Assembly: GCF_023218935.1 (NCBI RefSeq)
Contig: NZ_JAJIAL010000009.1
Length of the DNA stretch: 64,000 bases
Direction: 5' to 3' (one strand)
From: Fructobacillus cardui
GTDB lineage: Bacteria; Bacillota; Bacilli; Lactobacillales; Lactobacillaceae
Of this stretch, positions 49,750-59,508 are shown in pieces; position 1 is the first letter of the stretch; every line of letters starts with the position of its first letter. Under the pieces are notes generated by a model that made no database searches, had not been told where the DNA came from, and was given only the letters and a program-made list of their open reading frames with translations. The position numbers and the translations under genes were made by a program.

Positions 49750-51390
49750 ATGAAACTATGGCAAAAATGGCCGGTAGCAGCCGCCCTAGTAGTGGTTGTA
49801 GGTGGAGGACTGGCAACCTTTAATCATTTTAAGACGAATGCCTCTAAGGAAGATTCTGTTCTGAATTACTCTTTAGATAGCGATATTCAAACGCTTGATA
49901 TCTCAAAGAGTTCGGACCAGTACTCCACCACCATCTTGGGTAACACCGAATCGAACTTGCTGCGGCTGAATGCCAAGGGCGAACCAGTTCCTGATTTGGC
50001 CAAGTCCTACAGCGTTTCGAGCGACGGTCTCACTTACACCGTCCAGTTACGATCTGGATTGAAATGGTCAGACGGCTCTGAACTAACAGCCAAAGACTTC
50101 GTCTACTCCTGGCAACGGTTAGCCGATCCAAAGACCGGTTCCCAATACGCCTACCTGACTTCGGGTGTGAAAAATGCCGACGATATCATGGCGGGCAAAA
50201 AGCCAGTATCATCATTGGGCGTGACGGCCCAGGGCGATACGTTGACCTTTAAGCTTGAAAAGCCAATGCAGCAATTCAAGTACCTGCTGAGTTTCGCCCA
50301 GTTAATGCCACAGAAGGAATCCTACGTCAAGGATCAGGGTTCCCATTACGGTACCACCGCGAAAAATCAGATTTACTCTGGTCCTTATAAGTTGGAGGGT
50401 TGGAATGGAACCAACGAGTCCTTCAAGATGGTCAAGAACCCCGATTACTGGGATGCGAAAAACGTCAAAACCAAGCAGGTTAACTGGCAGGTTATCAAAA
50501 ATTCAGAAAGTGCCATCAAACTTTATCAGCAAGGCAAAGTTGATCGCGCAAAAATCTACGGTACACCAGAAATTTACGAAGCCAATAAGAATAATAAAGC
50601 GACAACAACGACACCACTGGCTGTTTCTTCCTACCTCGAATACAATCAAGCCAAGAATCCATTCTTAGCAAACCAAAAGATTCGTCAGGCGTTGAACCTG
50701 GCAACCAATCGCCAAGCACTGGCTGATCAGGCCAGTGGTGGTACTCGTTACGCCGCAACAGGTCTGGTGCCAAAGAACTTGGTCAAGTCCACGAACGGCC
50801 AAGATCTGGCCAGCTATGTTAACCCTGGCTACAAATACGATCCAACGCAGGCCAAAAAGCTCTTTAAGGAAGGTCTTCAAGAAGTTAATAAGGGCAAGAT
50901 GAACGTGACGATTGAAACCGATGCCGATGCAGTCGTTTCCAAGAGTACCGTTGATTACCTCAAGCAGGCTTGGGAATCAACCTTTGGCTCCGACATCTCT
51001 GTCACGGAAAAGATTGTCCCAATCAAGCAGCGAATGTAAGATGCCCAGAACGGCAACTTCGATATCACCTTAACCAACTGGACCGGTGATTACCAAGATG
51101 GCGTCAGCTACTACAACATGTTCAAAACGCCAACAACTGGTACCAATAGTGGCCAATTCAAGAATGATGACTTTACAGCCGCTGTTAATCAAGCGGAAAA
51201 TCAGGATGCCAATAAGCCGGCAGCCCGAGATGCTGATTTCAAGAAGGCTGAAGCCGCTTTGAAGGACCAAGCAAACTTGAACCCATTGTATTCATGGAAG
51301 CGCATTATTCTGAATCGACCAAATGTGAAGGGTGTTGTCTTGAACCCAACCGGTCTGCAGCTGGACTTGACTCATGCCTACCGCGATTAA
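49750..51390 (+). pseudogene. OppA-type peptide-binding protein interrupted by one in-frame stop
   Basis: About 546 codons in one frame, interrupted only by TAA at 51037-51039. Before it lie family 5 solute-binding features: LDISKSSDQYS, the domain-hinge PDLAKSYSVSSDGLTYTV, and KLSDG-like WSDGSELTAKDFVYSWQRL. After it the same frame continues as DAQNGNFDITLTNWTGDYQD and ends normally. Related proteins usually have Gln/Asn here (KQRxQxxxxDF), so a CAA-to-TAA change is likely. There is no lipobox cysteine. Under Met T-box control it would have fed methionine-containing peptides or a methionine relative. Confidence 0.85.
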
Positions 51391-51460
51391 CACTTGGCAA
51401 ATCATTTAACCAATTCATTTTAGGAGCAACATTATTCAAACAGCAGAACAAAACCAATCG

Positions 51461-52148
51461 ATGAACACCAACCAGCTGATTGCACTGTCACTGGGTGGCG
51501 TGATTGGGACCTTCCGATAACGCCCTGGCAACGAGTCCCTTTGTGGCCATCTTGGGCCAAGCCGGTATTCCTGGCGCTGCTGATATCATGAACGCGATTT
51601 TAATTATCACGCTGTTCTCCGCTTCAAACGCTGGTGTCTTTGCCGCCTCACGGATGATTTGGTCACTAGCCGATAAAGATGAAATTTCCCCTAAGTTCGG
51701 TAAGTTAAGTCGTCATGGTCTTCCGGTTTACGGCTTAATCCTAACAATGGCCGGCGGTGCCTTGTCCCTCCTCTCCAGTATTTACGCAGCACAGACGCTC
51801 TATCTAGCCCTCAACGCTCTTTCGGCCTTTGCTGTTGTTGCAGTCTGGATTGTGATTGCCTGGGCGCAATTAAACTTCCGTAAACAGTACCAAAAAGAGC
51901 ACGATATCAAGGACCTGAAATATAGGGTACCCCTTTATCCGTTAACGCCAATTGTCGTCATTGTCGCCTGCCTCGCTTCCATTATTAGCACCGGCTTTGA
52001 TCCCAACCAACGGATTGCCCTGATTATCGGCGTTCCCTTTTCACTCTTTTTGTACGGTTACTACCAAATTTTTCAAACTAAAAGTAAAGGACAATATCAC
52101 CATGAATTTTCACGATTGGGCCAAACAACAGAAGACGATTTTATTTGA
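51461..52148 (+). pseudogene. Amino-acid permease (MmuP-like) with a large internal deletion
   Basis: The N-terminal part (from 51461, or upstream from 51434) reads MNTNQLIALSLGGVIGT, the start of an APC-family permease helix 1. At about 51512 the sequence jumps, in another frame, to TSPFVAILGQAGIPGAADIMN, normally near residue 300. The C-terminal helices (FSASNAGVFAASRMIW onwards) are intact to 52148. Around 250 codons are missing, so the product cannot work. AGGAG at 51422 is followed by ATT rather than ATG. Its place before mmuM suggests S-methylmethionine permease (inference). Confidence 0.8.
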
Positions 52149-53022
52149 TAGTTCAATGGGACTTGGACTGAGTAACCAGGGCTTCGATACGAATAACCCC
52201 CTCTGGACAGCAAAAGCGCTGATTACGGACCCCGATAAGGTCTACCAAGTTCACCTCGACTTTTTTAATGCCGGATCCACCATCACCACGACTGATTCTT
52301 ACCAAGCATCAACCGCTGGTTTTGCCAAGCAGGTTCTGGGACGAGACGAGGCTGAAAAACTAATCAAGCAGTCCGTTGCCTTGGCAGAAAAAGCCAGCTT
52401 TGATAGCACTGGCCAGCAAGATAAGTGGGTGGCCGGCAATATCGGCCCCTACGGTGCCTATCTCGCCAACGGCGCCGAATATACCGGTGATTATGGTGAT
52501 ATTACGGATGACGATTTAAAGACCTTCCATGAAGATCGGCTTAAGTGGCTGGTTGAGGCAGGTAGTGATTTGATTGCCATCCAGACAGTTCCTAACTTTG
52601 CTGAAATCAAGGTTCTCTGCCAACTGTTAAATCAGTACCCAGATGTTGACGTCCTCTTTACCTGTTCGTTAAAGGACAGTCAGCACATCAGTGATGGCAC
52701 TGATTTACGGGAAGTGCAGGCCGTATTGGAAGCACAAGAAAACGTTATCGCTTATGGCTTTAACTGCTTTAAGCCCGAATTCACTGAAGATGCGTTGGAC
52801 TATGTAACGGCAACTGCCACAACCGATAAAGCGATTGCTGTCGCTCCCAATGCTGGTGCCGACTATGACCCCGTCACGAAGACCTGGGGCGAGCCAAACG
52901 AAAAAATCTTTTCGGAGAAAGCACCAAGCTGGCGTCGTCACGGTGCTTCTTGGATTAGTGGTTGTTGCGAGATGATTCCGGCAGAGTTAAAGAAAGTTCG
53001 CACCGTCCTCTTTGAAAAATGA
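52102..53022 (+). CDS. mmuM: Homocysteine S-methyltransferase
   Basis: 306 aa. MmuM makes methionine from homocysteine and S-methylmethionine (or S-adenosylmethionine). The zinc Cys residues are visible in YGFNCFKPE near residue 215 and SGCCEMIP near 292; the second motif reads SGCC where GGCC is usual. N-terminal LFDSSMGLGL and GNIGPYGAYL near 111 match the family. The start overlaps the damaged permease by 47 nt and has AAAGGA upstream. Under Met T-box control. Its expected transporter is broken. Confidence 0.9.
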   Translation: MNFHDWAKQQKTILFDSSMGLGLSNQGFDTNNPLWTAKALITDPDKVYQVHLDFFNAGSTITTTDSYQASTAGFAKQVLGRDEAEKLIKQSVALAEKASFDSTGQQDKWVAGNIGPYGAYLANGAEYTGDYGDITDDDLKTFHEDRLKWLVEAGSDLIAIQTVPNFAEIKVLCQLLNQYPDVDVLFTCSLKDSQHISDGTDLREVQAVLEAQENVIAYGFNCFKPEFTEDALDYVTATATTDKAIAVAPNAGADYDPVTKTWGEPNEKIFSEKAPSWRRHGASWISGCCEMIPAELKKVRTVLFEK

Positions 53023-53035
53023 TTACCTTTGAGAA

Positions 53036-53062
53036 AGCCCGTTCAGTTGAACGGGTTTTTTT
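53036..53062 (+). terminator. Terminator of the Met operon
   Basis: CCCGTTCA pairs with TGAACGGG, followed by seven T residues. Confidence 0.85.
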
Positions 53063-53109
53063 GACCCCCATCTTGTATAATCTAAATACAATAATTTTGG
53101 AGAAATGCA

Positions 53110-53540
53110 ATGCAACTTTATTTTTTATGCACTGGTAACTCATCACGCAGCCAGTTTGCCGAGGCCTACGCCCGCTACTATGCGCCGGCCGACTGGTCAA
53201 TCAAAAGCGCTGGAATAAATCCCCATAGGGTCCATCCTAAGACCAACGAGGTGTTAATCAGGAAGGCTTTGATACCAGTCGTCTAACATCGGATGTCATT
53301 GATGATGATTTTTTAAACTCAGCCGACTACGTCGTAACACTTTGCGGTGATGCGCGCGACAATTGTCCAATTACTCCGGATTCCGTCCAAAAAGTGCACT
53401 TCCCATTAGCAGACCCTGCTAGGGTAACCGGTTCCGATGAAGAAATTACTGCTTTTTTCAAAGAAACCGCTGCAGAAATCAAGCAATTAATGCAGACATT
53501 CATCACTGATATACAAAAAACGCCTAATGACAACTTCTGA
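53110..53540 (+). pseudogene. arsC: Thioredoxin-type arsenate reductase, frameshifted
   Basis: The first frame reads MQLYFLCTGNSSRSQFAEAY with the P-loop Cys7 and stops after about 59 codons. From about 53253 another frame continues EGFDTSRLTSD to DYVVTLCGDARDNCP, the two redox cysteines of the S. aureus pI258-type ArsC, and on to the stop at 53538. One small indel near 53245-53260 restores a full protein of about 143 aa. The P-loop reads SSRSQF where SCRSQM is common. GGAG precedes the ATG. A single-gene unit next to the decayed Met operon. Confidence 0.8.
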
Positions 53541-53561
53541 AGAAGCCCCCTAGGCGTTTTT
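53516..53561. terminator. Bidirectional terminator between arsC and kup
   Basis: AAAAACGCCTA (53516-53526) pairs with TAGGCGTTTTT (53551-53561); it overlaps the arsC stop codon and serves the convergent kup gene. Confidence 0.8.
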
Positions 53562-53577
53562 ACTAGCTCAAATTATT

Positions 53578-55695
53578 TTATTCGTGATGGTGATCATCGT
53601 GGCGGTGAGGGTGTTCATCCCCATCTTGACGACGCTTCTTATCGATTGGGTTCACCGGATCATCGATTCGGCGGTTCCACCGATCCATCTTTGGCATCTG
53701 ATTTTTAACTTCCAATTGCCGTAGCTTCGAAACGGTTTTATGTTCAATAAAGAGCGGCACAACTTCCTCAACCGTATCACTCAAACGCAAGCGATAGAAG
53801 TAACGGAGGTGGACAGAGTGGGATTGCAACCAAATGCGGCCACCGATTAAGAACCGGTCCCATGATGAAATCTTGGAGACAGCCTTCAAATCCGTATAGT
53901 AGTTATTGGTAATCACGTACTTAAAGTCACCAATACTCCGGTTCTTATCCAGTCCGTAGCGAATCTTTTGTGGTTCCAGTACACCCTGCTTAACCAAAAC
54001 CTTGGCAATTTGGTGAATGTAGTATTCAACTTGTGGGTCAACCTTGAAACCAAGATTCAAAACGACTCGAACCATATTTTGGCTACCCATCAAATCAACC
54101 GAATAGCTCTTTTCGTATGGGTTAATGGATTCACGAATCGTGACGAACCAGTAAACCTTGGCCCGCTTTGGCCGAGCCCCCAAGAGCGAGTAGATGACTG
54201 ATTTCTTAATTTGATAATCGTCATGAACGTTAACAATATAAACCAGGTTCTTCGCCATCAATGGCTCTTCTGAGTCGTTAGACAACTGCATCAACTGACG
54301 GCGGTAGTCTTTCAAGGACAAATAATCGTTGTTATAAGACAGTGCTTCGCGGCGCTTGTTTCCATAGAACCAGAAAACCATCACCGACAAAATCAGCAAC
54401 ATCAAGATCACCGTGAAGTATCCACCGTGAATGAACTTACCAAGACTGGCAATCAAGAAGAGCGTTTCCAGCAATCCGAATGGAACGGCAAACAAAATTG
54501 CCAGGCTTGTACGGGTCTTAAAGCGGATAAACTCGAACAGCAACGTCGTTGTCATCAACATCGTAACTGTAATGGCCAGACCATAGGCTGATTCCATGTT
54601 ATGAGAAGTCTGGAAAAGCACAACCACAACCACACCGGCAACAAAGAGCATCCAGTTGACAATTGAGATGTACATTTGACCGCGGAAATCGTTTGGATAA
54701 GTAATCCGCAAACGGGGCATAATCTTCAGCGAGATGGCTTCTGATACCAGAGTAAAGGCACCTGTAATCAAAGCCTGTGAAGCAATGACGGCTGCGATTG
54801 TACTCAAGATAACGCCGACCAGTCGCCACTGGTTTGGCAAGATATCAAAGAAGAGGTTCAAGTTTGAACCACTTGCATTGTGCATAATCACCCATGCACC
54901 TTGCCCCATATAGTTCAAAACCAATGTGACATACACAAATGGCCAACTCAAATAAATATTGCGCTTACCAACGTGGCCCATATCCGAATACAGTGCTTCG
55001 GCACCGGTTGTGGCCAAGAAAATATTTCCTAAAATAAAAATACCTAGGCGGTTATCCGGACTAAATAGCGTTTGTACGGCGTAAACAGGCGAAAGGCCCT
55101 TTAAAATCTCTGGATATTGAATGACTTGTAACAGGCCAAAGAAACCAATAAAGGTAAACCAAATGAGCATTATTGGGCCAAACATTCGGCCAATCTTGGT
55201 TGTCCCCTTTCTTTGCAGAGTAAAGACGACCAACAAAATCGTCAGCACCACCGGCACAACGAAGTCAATTCCCGTTGGGAACATCAGGGAACCAAACTTT
55301 TGCCCCTCTAGCCCTTCCACGGCAGACGTGACCGTCACAGCCGGGGTCAAAGCCCCATCGGCCAGCAAGGCTGCCCCACCGACCATGGCCGGGATGATGA
55401 GCCACTTCATGTTGCGATTACGGACCTTACTATACAGGGAGAAGATACCACCTTCACCGTGGTTATCCGCCTGCAGGGCAATTAAGACATACTTAATCGT
55501 CGTAATTAACATCAAAGTCCAAAAAACAAGGGAAATTGACCCAATTACCAAGTTCTTCATATTGTCGGTATGTGCATTGCCGGCAATAATAGCATTCATG
55601 GTATATAGTGGGGACGTTCCAATGTCACCATAGACAATGCCTAAGGCGATCAGGAAGCCACCGTACTTTAACCGCTTCTTTGCTGAATCCGTCAT
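53578..55695 (-). CDS. kup: KUP/HAK-family potassium uptake transporter
   Basis: 705 aa. About twelve transmembrane helices in the first 430 residues, followed by a soluble C-terminal domain. The family motif GIVYGDIGTSPLYT is at residues 19-32 and GEGGIFSLYS near 80. It imports K+ with protons. The C-terminus ends in a His-rich tail (EHPHRHDDHHHE) that may bind metal. AGGAGAG precedes the ATG. It is a single-gene unit. Confidence 0.95.
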   Translation of the reverse strand: MTDSAKKRLKYGGFLIALGIVYGDIGTSPLYTMNAIIAGNAHTDNMKNLVIGSISLVFWTLMLITTIKYVLIALQADNHGEGGIFSLYSKVRNRNMKWLIIPAMVGGAALLADGALTPAVTVTSAVEGLEGQKFGSLMFPTGIDFVVPVVLTILLVVFTLQRKGTTKIGRMFGPIMLIWFTFIGFFGLLQVIQYPEILKGLSPVYAVQTLFSPDNRLGIFILGNIFLATTGAEALYSDMGHVGKRNIYLSWPFVYVTLVLNYMGQGAWVIMHNASGSNLNLFFDILPNQWRLVGVILSTIAAVIASQALITGAFTLVSEAISLKIMPRLRITYPNDFRGQMYISIVNWMLFVAGVVVVVLFQTSHNMESAYGLAITVTMLMTTTLLFEFIRFKTRTSLAILFAVPFGLLETLFLIASLGKFIHGGYFTVILMLLILSVMVFWFYGNKRREALSYNNDYLSLKDYRRQLMQLSNDSEEPLMAKNLVYIVNVHDDYQIKKSVIYSLLGARPKRAKVYWFVTIRESINPYEKSYSVDLMGSQNMVRVVLNLGFKVDPQVEYYIHQIAKVLVKQGVLEPQKIRYGLDKNRSIGDFKYVITNNYYTDLKAVSKISSWDRFLIGGRIWLQSHSVHLRYFYRLRLSDTVEEVVPLFIEHKTVSKLRQLEVKNQMPKMDRWNRRIDDPVNPIDKKRRQDGDEHPHRHDDHHHE

Positions 55696-56014
55696 TTCTT
55701 CTCTCCTATAAAATCAGTCATTGACGGTCACTTTCTTCATGACTTTTGAGTGCCTCAAAGAACTAATCTAATTTAGATAAAAGTATTTTTTCAATCTATT
55801 TTCTTGGTTTTCAAATCGTTTTTCCAACATCAGAAGCACTTTTGTCGCGCAACTTTTTTTCTACCAATCAAAGGAGAGTTTAACTCGCTTGGAAAGAATA
55901 TACAAGGAAAAATAATGCTTTTCATTAGTTCATTTTTACCACTATTTTACTTTTATTTCAACAAGCACTAATTTAGAAGCAAAGTATCAGCATTTAATGG
56001 CGCAAATGAGGTAC

Positions 56015-56130
56015 TGACAGGTAAGAGGTTATATTAAATTCATTTCGAAAATATCAATCCTATCAGGCCAGCTTGAGCATCATCTTACTTGCATCGGTGC
56101 TGAACTGCGACCAACCTAGCCTACCTGTCA
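56015..56130. repeat. 116-bp segment with MITE-like imperfect terminal inverted repeats
   Basis: TGACAGGTAAGAGGTT at the left end matches the reverse complement of AACCTAGCCTACCTGTCA at the right, apart from a 2-nt gap and two changes. No clear target-site duplication. It could be a small non-autonomous element or only an RNA structure. Confidence 0.3.
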
Positions 56131-56183
56131 ACATCAGAAAGCCAATAGCTACTAGAACAACCACTGTCAGCTCACCCAAAAAT

Positions 56184-56262
56184 AAAAGACATCACCGTCA
56201 TCATGGGAAGCACTGTCTTTTAACTCAGATAGTAGCACATGGATCAGGTGATGTCTTTTTTT
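56184..56262. terminator. Terminator after the second ABC operon
   Basis: AAAAGACATCACC (56184-56196) pairs with GGTGATGTCTTTT (56247-56259) around a 50-nt loop. T-runs on both strands. Confidence 0.6.
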
Positions 56263-56283
56263 GGATGCTAACAGTAATCGCTC

Positions 56284-56511
56284 TTAGTCATTATCGAAGT
56301 TATCACGAGCAGCTTGCGCCCATACTTCATCGACCATATTGTTTAGCCCTCGCTGGTCCCCAGCGATGCTTTTTTGAACAGCCAAACTCACATCCGATGC
56401 AAAGGCGGCTGGTGACTTCATATGATTAACCACAGCAAAGGTCATCAACACAGCAAAAAAAGCTGAGGCCACAGCAGCAATAATTTTTGATTTTTTCGTT
56501 GGATCGAACAT
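56284..56511 (-). CDS. Small membrane/secreted protein of unknown function, last gene of ABC operon 2
   Basis: 75 aa, not recognised. A short charged start (MFDPTKKSK) is followed by one hydrophobic segment (about residues 10-30, IIAAVASAFFAVLMTFAVV) and a polar tail with VQKSIAGDQRGLNNMVDEVWAQAARD. It lies 24 nt after the permease gene and AGAGGAC stands upstream, so it looks like a real fifth gene of the operon. The tandem copy (59.7-62.7 kb) has no equivalent. It may be a regulatory small subunit (speculative). Confidence 0.6.
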   Translation of the reverse strand: MFDPTKKSKIIAAVASAFFAVLMTFAVVNHMKSPAAFASDVSLAVQKSIAGDQRGLNNMVDEVWAQAARDNFDND

Positions 56512-56535
56512 AAACAACTGTCCTCTTGTCCTGTT

Positions 56536-57189
56536 TTAAGCTAATTTTTTGTCAAACCACTTAGCGATTAATGACAAACCATAGTTTAGCAAGAAGTATA
56601 CCACCGTCAAGACCACAAGAACAGGAATAATGTAATTCGTATTCTGAGCGTAGACGATTTGACCCCGGTAAGTCATTTCAGCCAACACAATTCCAGATGC
56701 CAAACTTGTGTCCTTCACCAAAGAAATCAGTTGCGAAATAATTGGCGGAATCATCTTCTTATAGGCCTGTGGCAGCACGATGTACCACATTGTCTGCATG
56801 TTGGACAAACCGTTTGCTCGCGCACCCTCAAATTGACCGCGGTCAACCGCTTCCAGTCCACCACGCACAATTTCAGCCAACATGGCCGACTCAAAGAACG
56901 TCATCGCTGCCACCGTTGCCCAAAAGATTGGCAAGTGAATGCCTAATTGTGGCAAGGCAAAGTAAGTAAAGAAGATAATCAGCAACAGTGGCAAGTTACG
57001 GACAATGTTGTTTAACGTGCCAACAAATGATGAAAAGAATGGAATCTTTTCAAATTGAATAATCCCCACAATGGAACCAAACAGCAGACTCAAGACAACC
57101 GAAATGGCTGAAACGCCAATGGTAATGCCTAAGCCGCCAAGCAGGTAGCCCATGTTAGCTGAGGTAAAAGCATTAAAAAATTCAGACAT
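56536..57189 (-). CDS. Glutamate/glutamine-type ABC permease, operon 2, second permease
   Basis: 217 aa with about five transmembrane helices. HisM/GlnP family: NIVRNLPLLLIIFFTYFALPQ near residue 60 split by a loop, and the EAA motif GARANGLSNMQTMWYIVLPQAYK near 120. It is very similar to the product at 59736-60389 over its whole length. Partner of the permease at 57202-57843. Confidence 0.93.
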   Translation of the reverse strand: MSEFFNAFTSANMGYLLGGLGITIGVSAISVVLSLLFGSIVGIIQFEKIPFFSSFVGTLNNIVRNLPLLLIIFFTYFALPQLGIHLPIFWATVAAMTFFESAMLAEIVRGGLEAVDRGQFEGARANGLSNMQTMWYIVLPQAYKKMIPPIISQLISLVKDTSLASGIVLAEMTYRGQIVYAQNTNYIIPVLVVLTVVYFLLNYGLSLIAKWFDKKLA

Positions 57190-57201
57190 GACCTTTCCTC
57201 C

Positions 57202-57843
57202 TTAGGCTTTCTTCTTCAACTTAGTTTCCAAGTGTTGGACGTAGTAACTCAGTGGCATCGTAATCACCAAATAGAAGACACCAATAATGATATACGTCGT
57301 AAAGGTATCAAAGGACGAAGCCGCCACTAAGTTACCCTGGTACATTAAGTCCAAACCACCAACAAAGGCTAAAATGGAGGAATTCTTGACCAGGTTGATA
57401 AACTGATTTCCCAATGATGGGATTGCCACCTTAAAGGCCTGGGGTAAAATAATCACCCGCATAGCCTGGTTAAAGGTCAACCCGTTTGCACGGGCCCCCT
57501 CCATTTGGCCAGCTTCAATCGAAAGAATGCCGGCACGAACCGATTCAGCGATAAAGGCGGACGTGTACAGGGTCAAACCGACCGTTCCGGCGACAAAACC
57601 AGTCATTTTAATCACCTTCGCTACTGCTAAATACAGGAAAAGCGTGATAATCAAGAGTGGAATATTCCGGAAAACCTGAACATAGATATTGCCAATGATG
57701 CGACCGGTCTTCGAAGATGAGACCTGCATAATGGCAAACAGGGTTCCCAAAACTAGCGAACCGATCAGGGCAATGATGCTCGCTAACAGTGTATGACCAA
57801 ATCCTTGGACAAACACTGAAAAATATTGATTTAAAAGGCTCAT
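57202..57843 (-). CDS. Glutamate/glutamine-type ABC permease, operon 2, first permease
   Basis: 213 aa, about five transmembrane helices; EAA motif GARANGLTFNQAMRVIILPQAFK near residue 127. The start at 57843 is preferred: its ATG overlaps the binding-protein stop (ATGA), exactly as in the tandem copy, and it yields the same N-terminus (MSL...FSVF). Two different permeases imply a heterodimeric channel. Confidence 0.93.
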   Translation of the reverse strand: MSLLNQYFSVFVQGFGHTLLASIIALIGSLVLGTLFAIMQVSSSKTGRIIGNIYVQVFRNIPLLIITLFLYLAVAKVIKMTGFVAGTVGLTLYTSAFIAESVRAGILSIEAGQMEGARANGLTFNQAMRVIILPQAFKVAIPSLGNQFINLVKNSSILAFVGGLDLMYQGNLVAASSFDTFTTYIIIGVFYLVITMPLSYYVQHLETKLKKKA

Positions 57844-58709
57844 TTGTTTACCTCCAAATCGTGCCAATCCAAGCCAGGAACATTATGGAACCACTTTTCA
57901 ACCAAGCGGTTGTACGTGCCATTTTCCTGCAAAGTCTTCAAAGCGCGGTTAGCCTGCTTTGTCATTGGCTTTTGGTTGTGATCAAAGGCCATTCCATATG
58001 GTGCCTTGGTGAAGACCCCACCAACAAGGTGGTAGTCTGGATTTTCGGTCGCCAAACCATAAAGGATGGCATTATCCGTTGACAGTGCCTGTCCCTGTCC
58101 TGATTTCAAAGCCTGCATCGCAGAGGCGTAGTCCTGCAAGGCAATAATCTTAGCCTTTGGCGCATACTTCTTCGTTTCTTGGGCGGCGGTCGTTCCGACA
58201 ACGACCAACACCGTGTACTTCGGATCGTTCATATCCTTGACGGATTGAATGCCAGAGTCCTTTTTAACCAATAATGACTGACCGGCGTTAAAGTAAACGT
58301 TGGTAAAGTCAACGATTTTCGCTCTTTCTGGCGTAATCGTCATCGTGGAAATCAGCCCATCGATGTTCGTATTTTTCAGCAACTGAATCCGCGAAGCGGA
58401 AGATACTGGCACAAAGGCTGCTGAAAGTTTCGTATTGGTTTTTTTAGCGATCTGGGCGGTCATCGCCTTTGCCAAATCAATTTCAAAACCGGCTGGTTGG
58501 TCAGTTTTAGTATCCATCAGGCCAAAAAGTTTCGTATCGGCTTTCACACCCCAGGTAATTTGCCCCTTCTTTTCAACCCGGGCCAGGGTATCTTGGTGCG
58601 TTTTATTTTTGTCAATCGTCACGCTGGCCCAAAAAGCCCCCAGCAAAATCAGGGCAGCCAAAACCAGCGAAGCAATGATTCCAAAACGGCGTTTTCTAAT
58701 CTTTTCCAT
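57840..58709 (-). CDS. Glutamate/glutamine-type ABC substrate-binding protein, operon 2
   Basis: 289 aa. Family 3 binding protein (GlnH/GluB-like): GQITWGVKADTKLFGLMDTKT, GFEIDLAKAMT near residue 75, and a C-terminal KWFHNVPGLDWHDL. The N-terminus is basic with a hydrophobic helix (about 8-29) but has no lipobox cysteine, so it is probably anchored by that helix. Ligand Glu, Gln or Asp is likely from family, not proved. Confidence 0.9.
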   Translation of the reverse strand: MEKIRKRRFGIIASLVLAALILLGAFWASVTIDKNKTHQDTLARVEKKGQITWGVKADTKLFGLMDTKTDQPAGFEIDLAKAMTAQIAKKTNTKLSAAFVPVSSASRIQLLKNTNIDGLISTMTITPERAKIVDFTNVYFNAGQSLLVKKDSGIQSVKDMNDPKYTVLVVVGTTAAQETKKYAPKAKIIALQDYASAMQALKSGQGQALSTDNAILYGLATENPDYHLVGGVFTKAPYGMAFDHNQKPMTKQANRALKTLQENGTYNRLVEKWFHNVPGLDWHDLEVNK

Positions 58710-58755
58710 ACGCTTTGTCTAACTAAGTTAATTTAGCTAGACCCTTCCTTCCATT

Positions 58756-59493
58756 TTAGTGATGTTCTACCTGGCTCAAGAACTTCTTGGCCCGTGGCTC
58801 TGTTGGGTTTTCAAAGAAAGCTTTCGTTGAACTATCTTCTAAGATTCGGCCATCGGCCATAAAAATCACCCGATCAGCGACCGCCTTGGCGAAACTCATT
58901 TCATGAGTCACCACCAGCAAGGTCATATCGGAATCGCGCGCAATATCACGCATGACATCCAGCACATCCCCGATCATTTCAGGATCCAAGGCGGAAGTTG
59001 GCTCATCAAACAGCAAAGCCTTTGGCTTCATTGCCAATGAACGAGCGATTGCCACTCGTTGCTTCTGGCCTCCTGATAACGCTGCCGGCATGCTATTCGC
59101 CTTATCTGCTAAACCAACCTGCTCTAACAATTCCATGGCAATCCGCTTGTTCTCGGCTTCATCGCGGTGCAAAACCAAGCGTGGTGCCAGCATAATATTT
59201 TCCAAAACCGTCTTGTTGTTGTAGAGGTTAAAGTGCTGGAAAACCATCCCAACGTTCTTACGAATCTTATTAATATCCGTCTTGGGGTCATGCAGGTCAA
59301 ACCCATCAACCAACAATTGTCCCTCTTCGATTTCTTCCAAACCGTTGATTGTGCGAATCAAGGTTGACTTTCCGGAACCGGAAGGGCCAATGAGGACCAC
59401 CGTTTCACCCGCGTCAATTTTCAAGTTCACATCGTGTAAGGCATGAAAATCCCCGTAGTACTTTTGTACATCTTTGAATTCAATCATTGACAT
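58756..59493 (-). CDS. Amino-acid ABC transporter ATP-binding protein, operon 2
   Basis: 245 aa. Walker A GPSGSGKST near residue 36, Q-loop VFQHFNLY, signature LSGGQKQR near 140, Walker B LLFDEPTSALDP near 160, H-loop VTHE. The start at 59493 has GGAG seven bases upstream. First gene of operon 2; a terminator-like hairpin overlaps its leader just before the ribosome-binding site. Confidence 0.95.
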   Translation of the reverse strand: MSMIEFKDVQKYYGDFHALHDVNLKIDAGETVVLIGPSGSGKSTLIRTINGLEEIEEGQLLVDGFDLHDPKTDINKIRKNVGMVFQHFNLYNNKTVLENIMLAPRLVLHRDEAENKRIAMELLEQVGLADKANSMPAALSGGQKQRVAIARSLAMKPKALLFDEPTSALDPEMIGDVLDVMRDIARDSDMTLLVVTHEMSFAKAVADRVIFMADGRILEDSSTKAFFENPTEPRAKKFLSQVEHH

Positions 59494-59508
59494 CGCTTTT
59501 CTCCTCAC

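Larger units (their letters stand above)
55696..56283. other. Non-coding gap between kup and the ABC operon
   Basis: 588 bp, AT-rich, no convincing gene. It holds a 13-bp palindrome ATCTAA-T-TTAGAT (55766-55778) near a possible kup promoter, an imperfect inverted-repeat pair (56015-56030 and 56113-56130), and a terminator (56184-56259). I see no c-di-AMP (ydaO) riboswitch, which is sometimes found before K+ transporter genes. Confidence 0.6.

Noticed and set aside
51037..51039. Programmed readthrough or recoding at the OppA-like TAA
   Set aside because: TAA is a strong stop, no pyrrolysine/selenocysteine context is seen, and the next genes are also decayed; a plain nonsense mutation is simpler.
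54599..55633. Frames on either strand inside kup
   Set aside because: Out-of-frame shadows of transmembrane codons.
55696..56283. c-di-AMP (ydaO/yuaA) riboswitch before kup
   Set aside because: No matching conserved blocks found on the minus strand.
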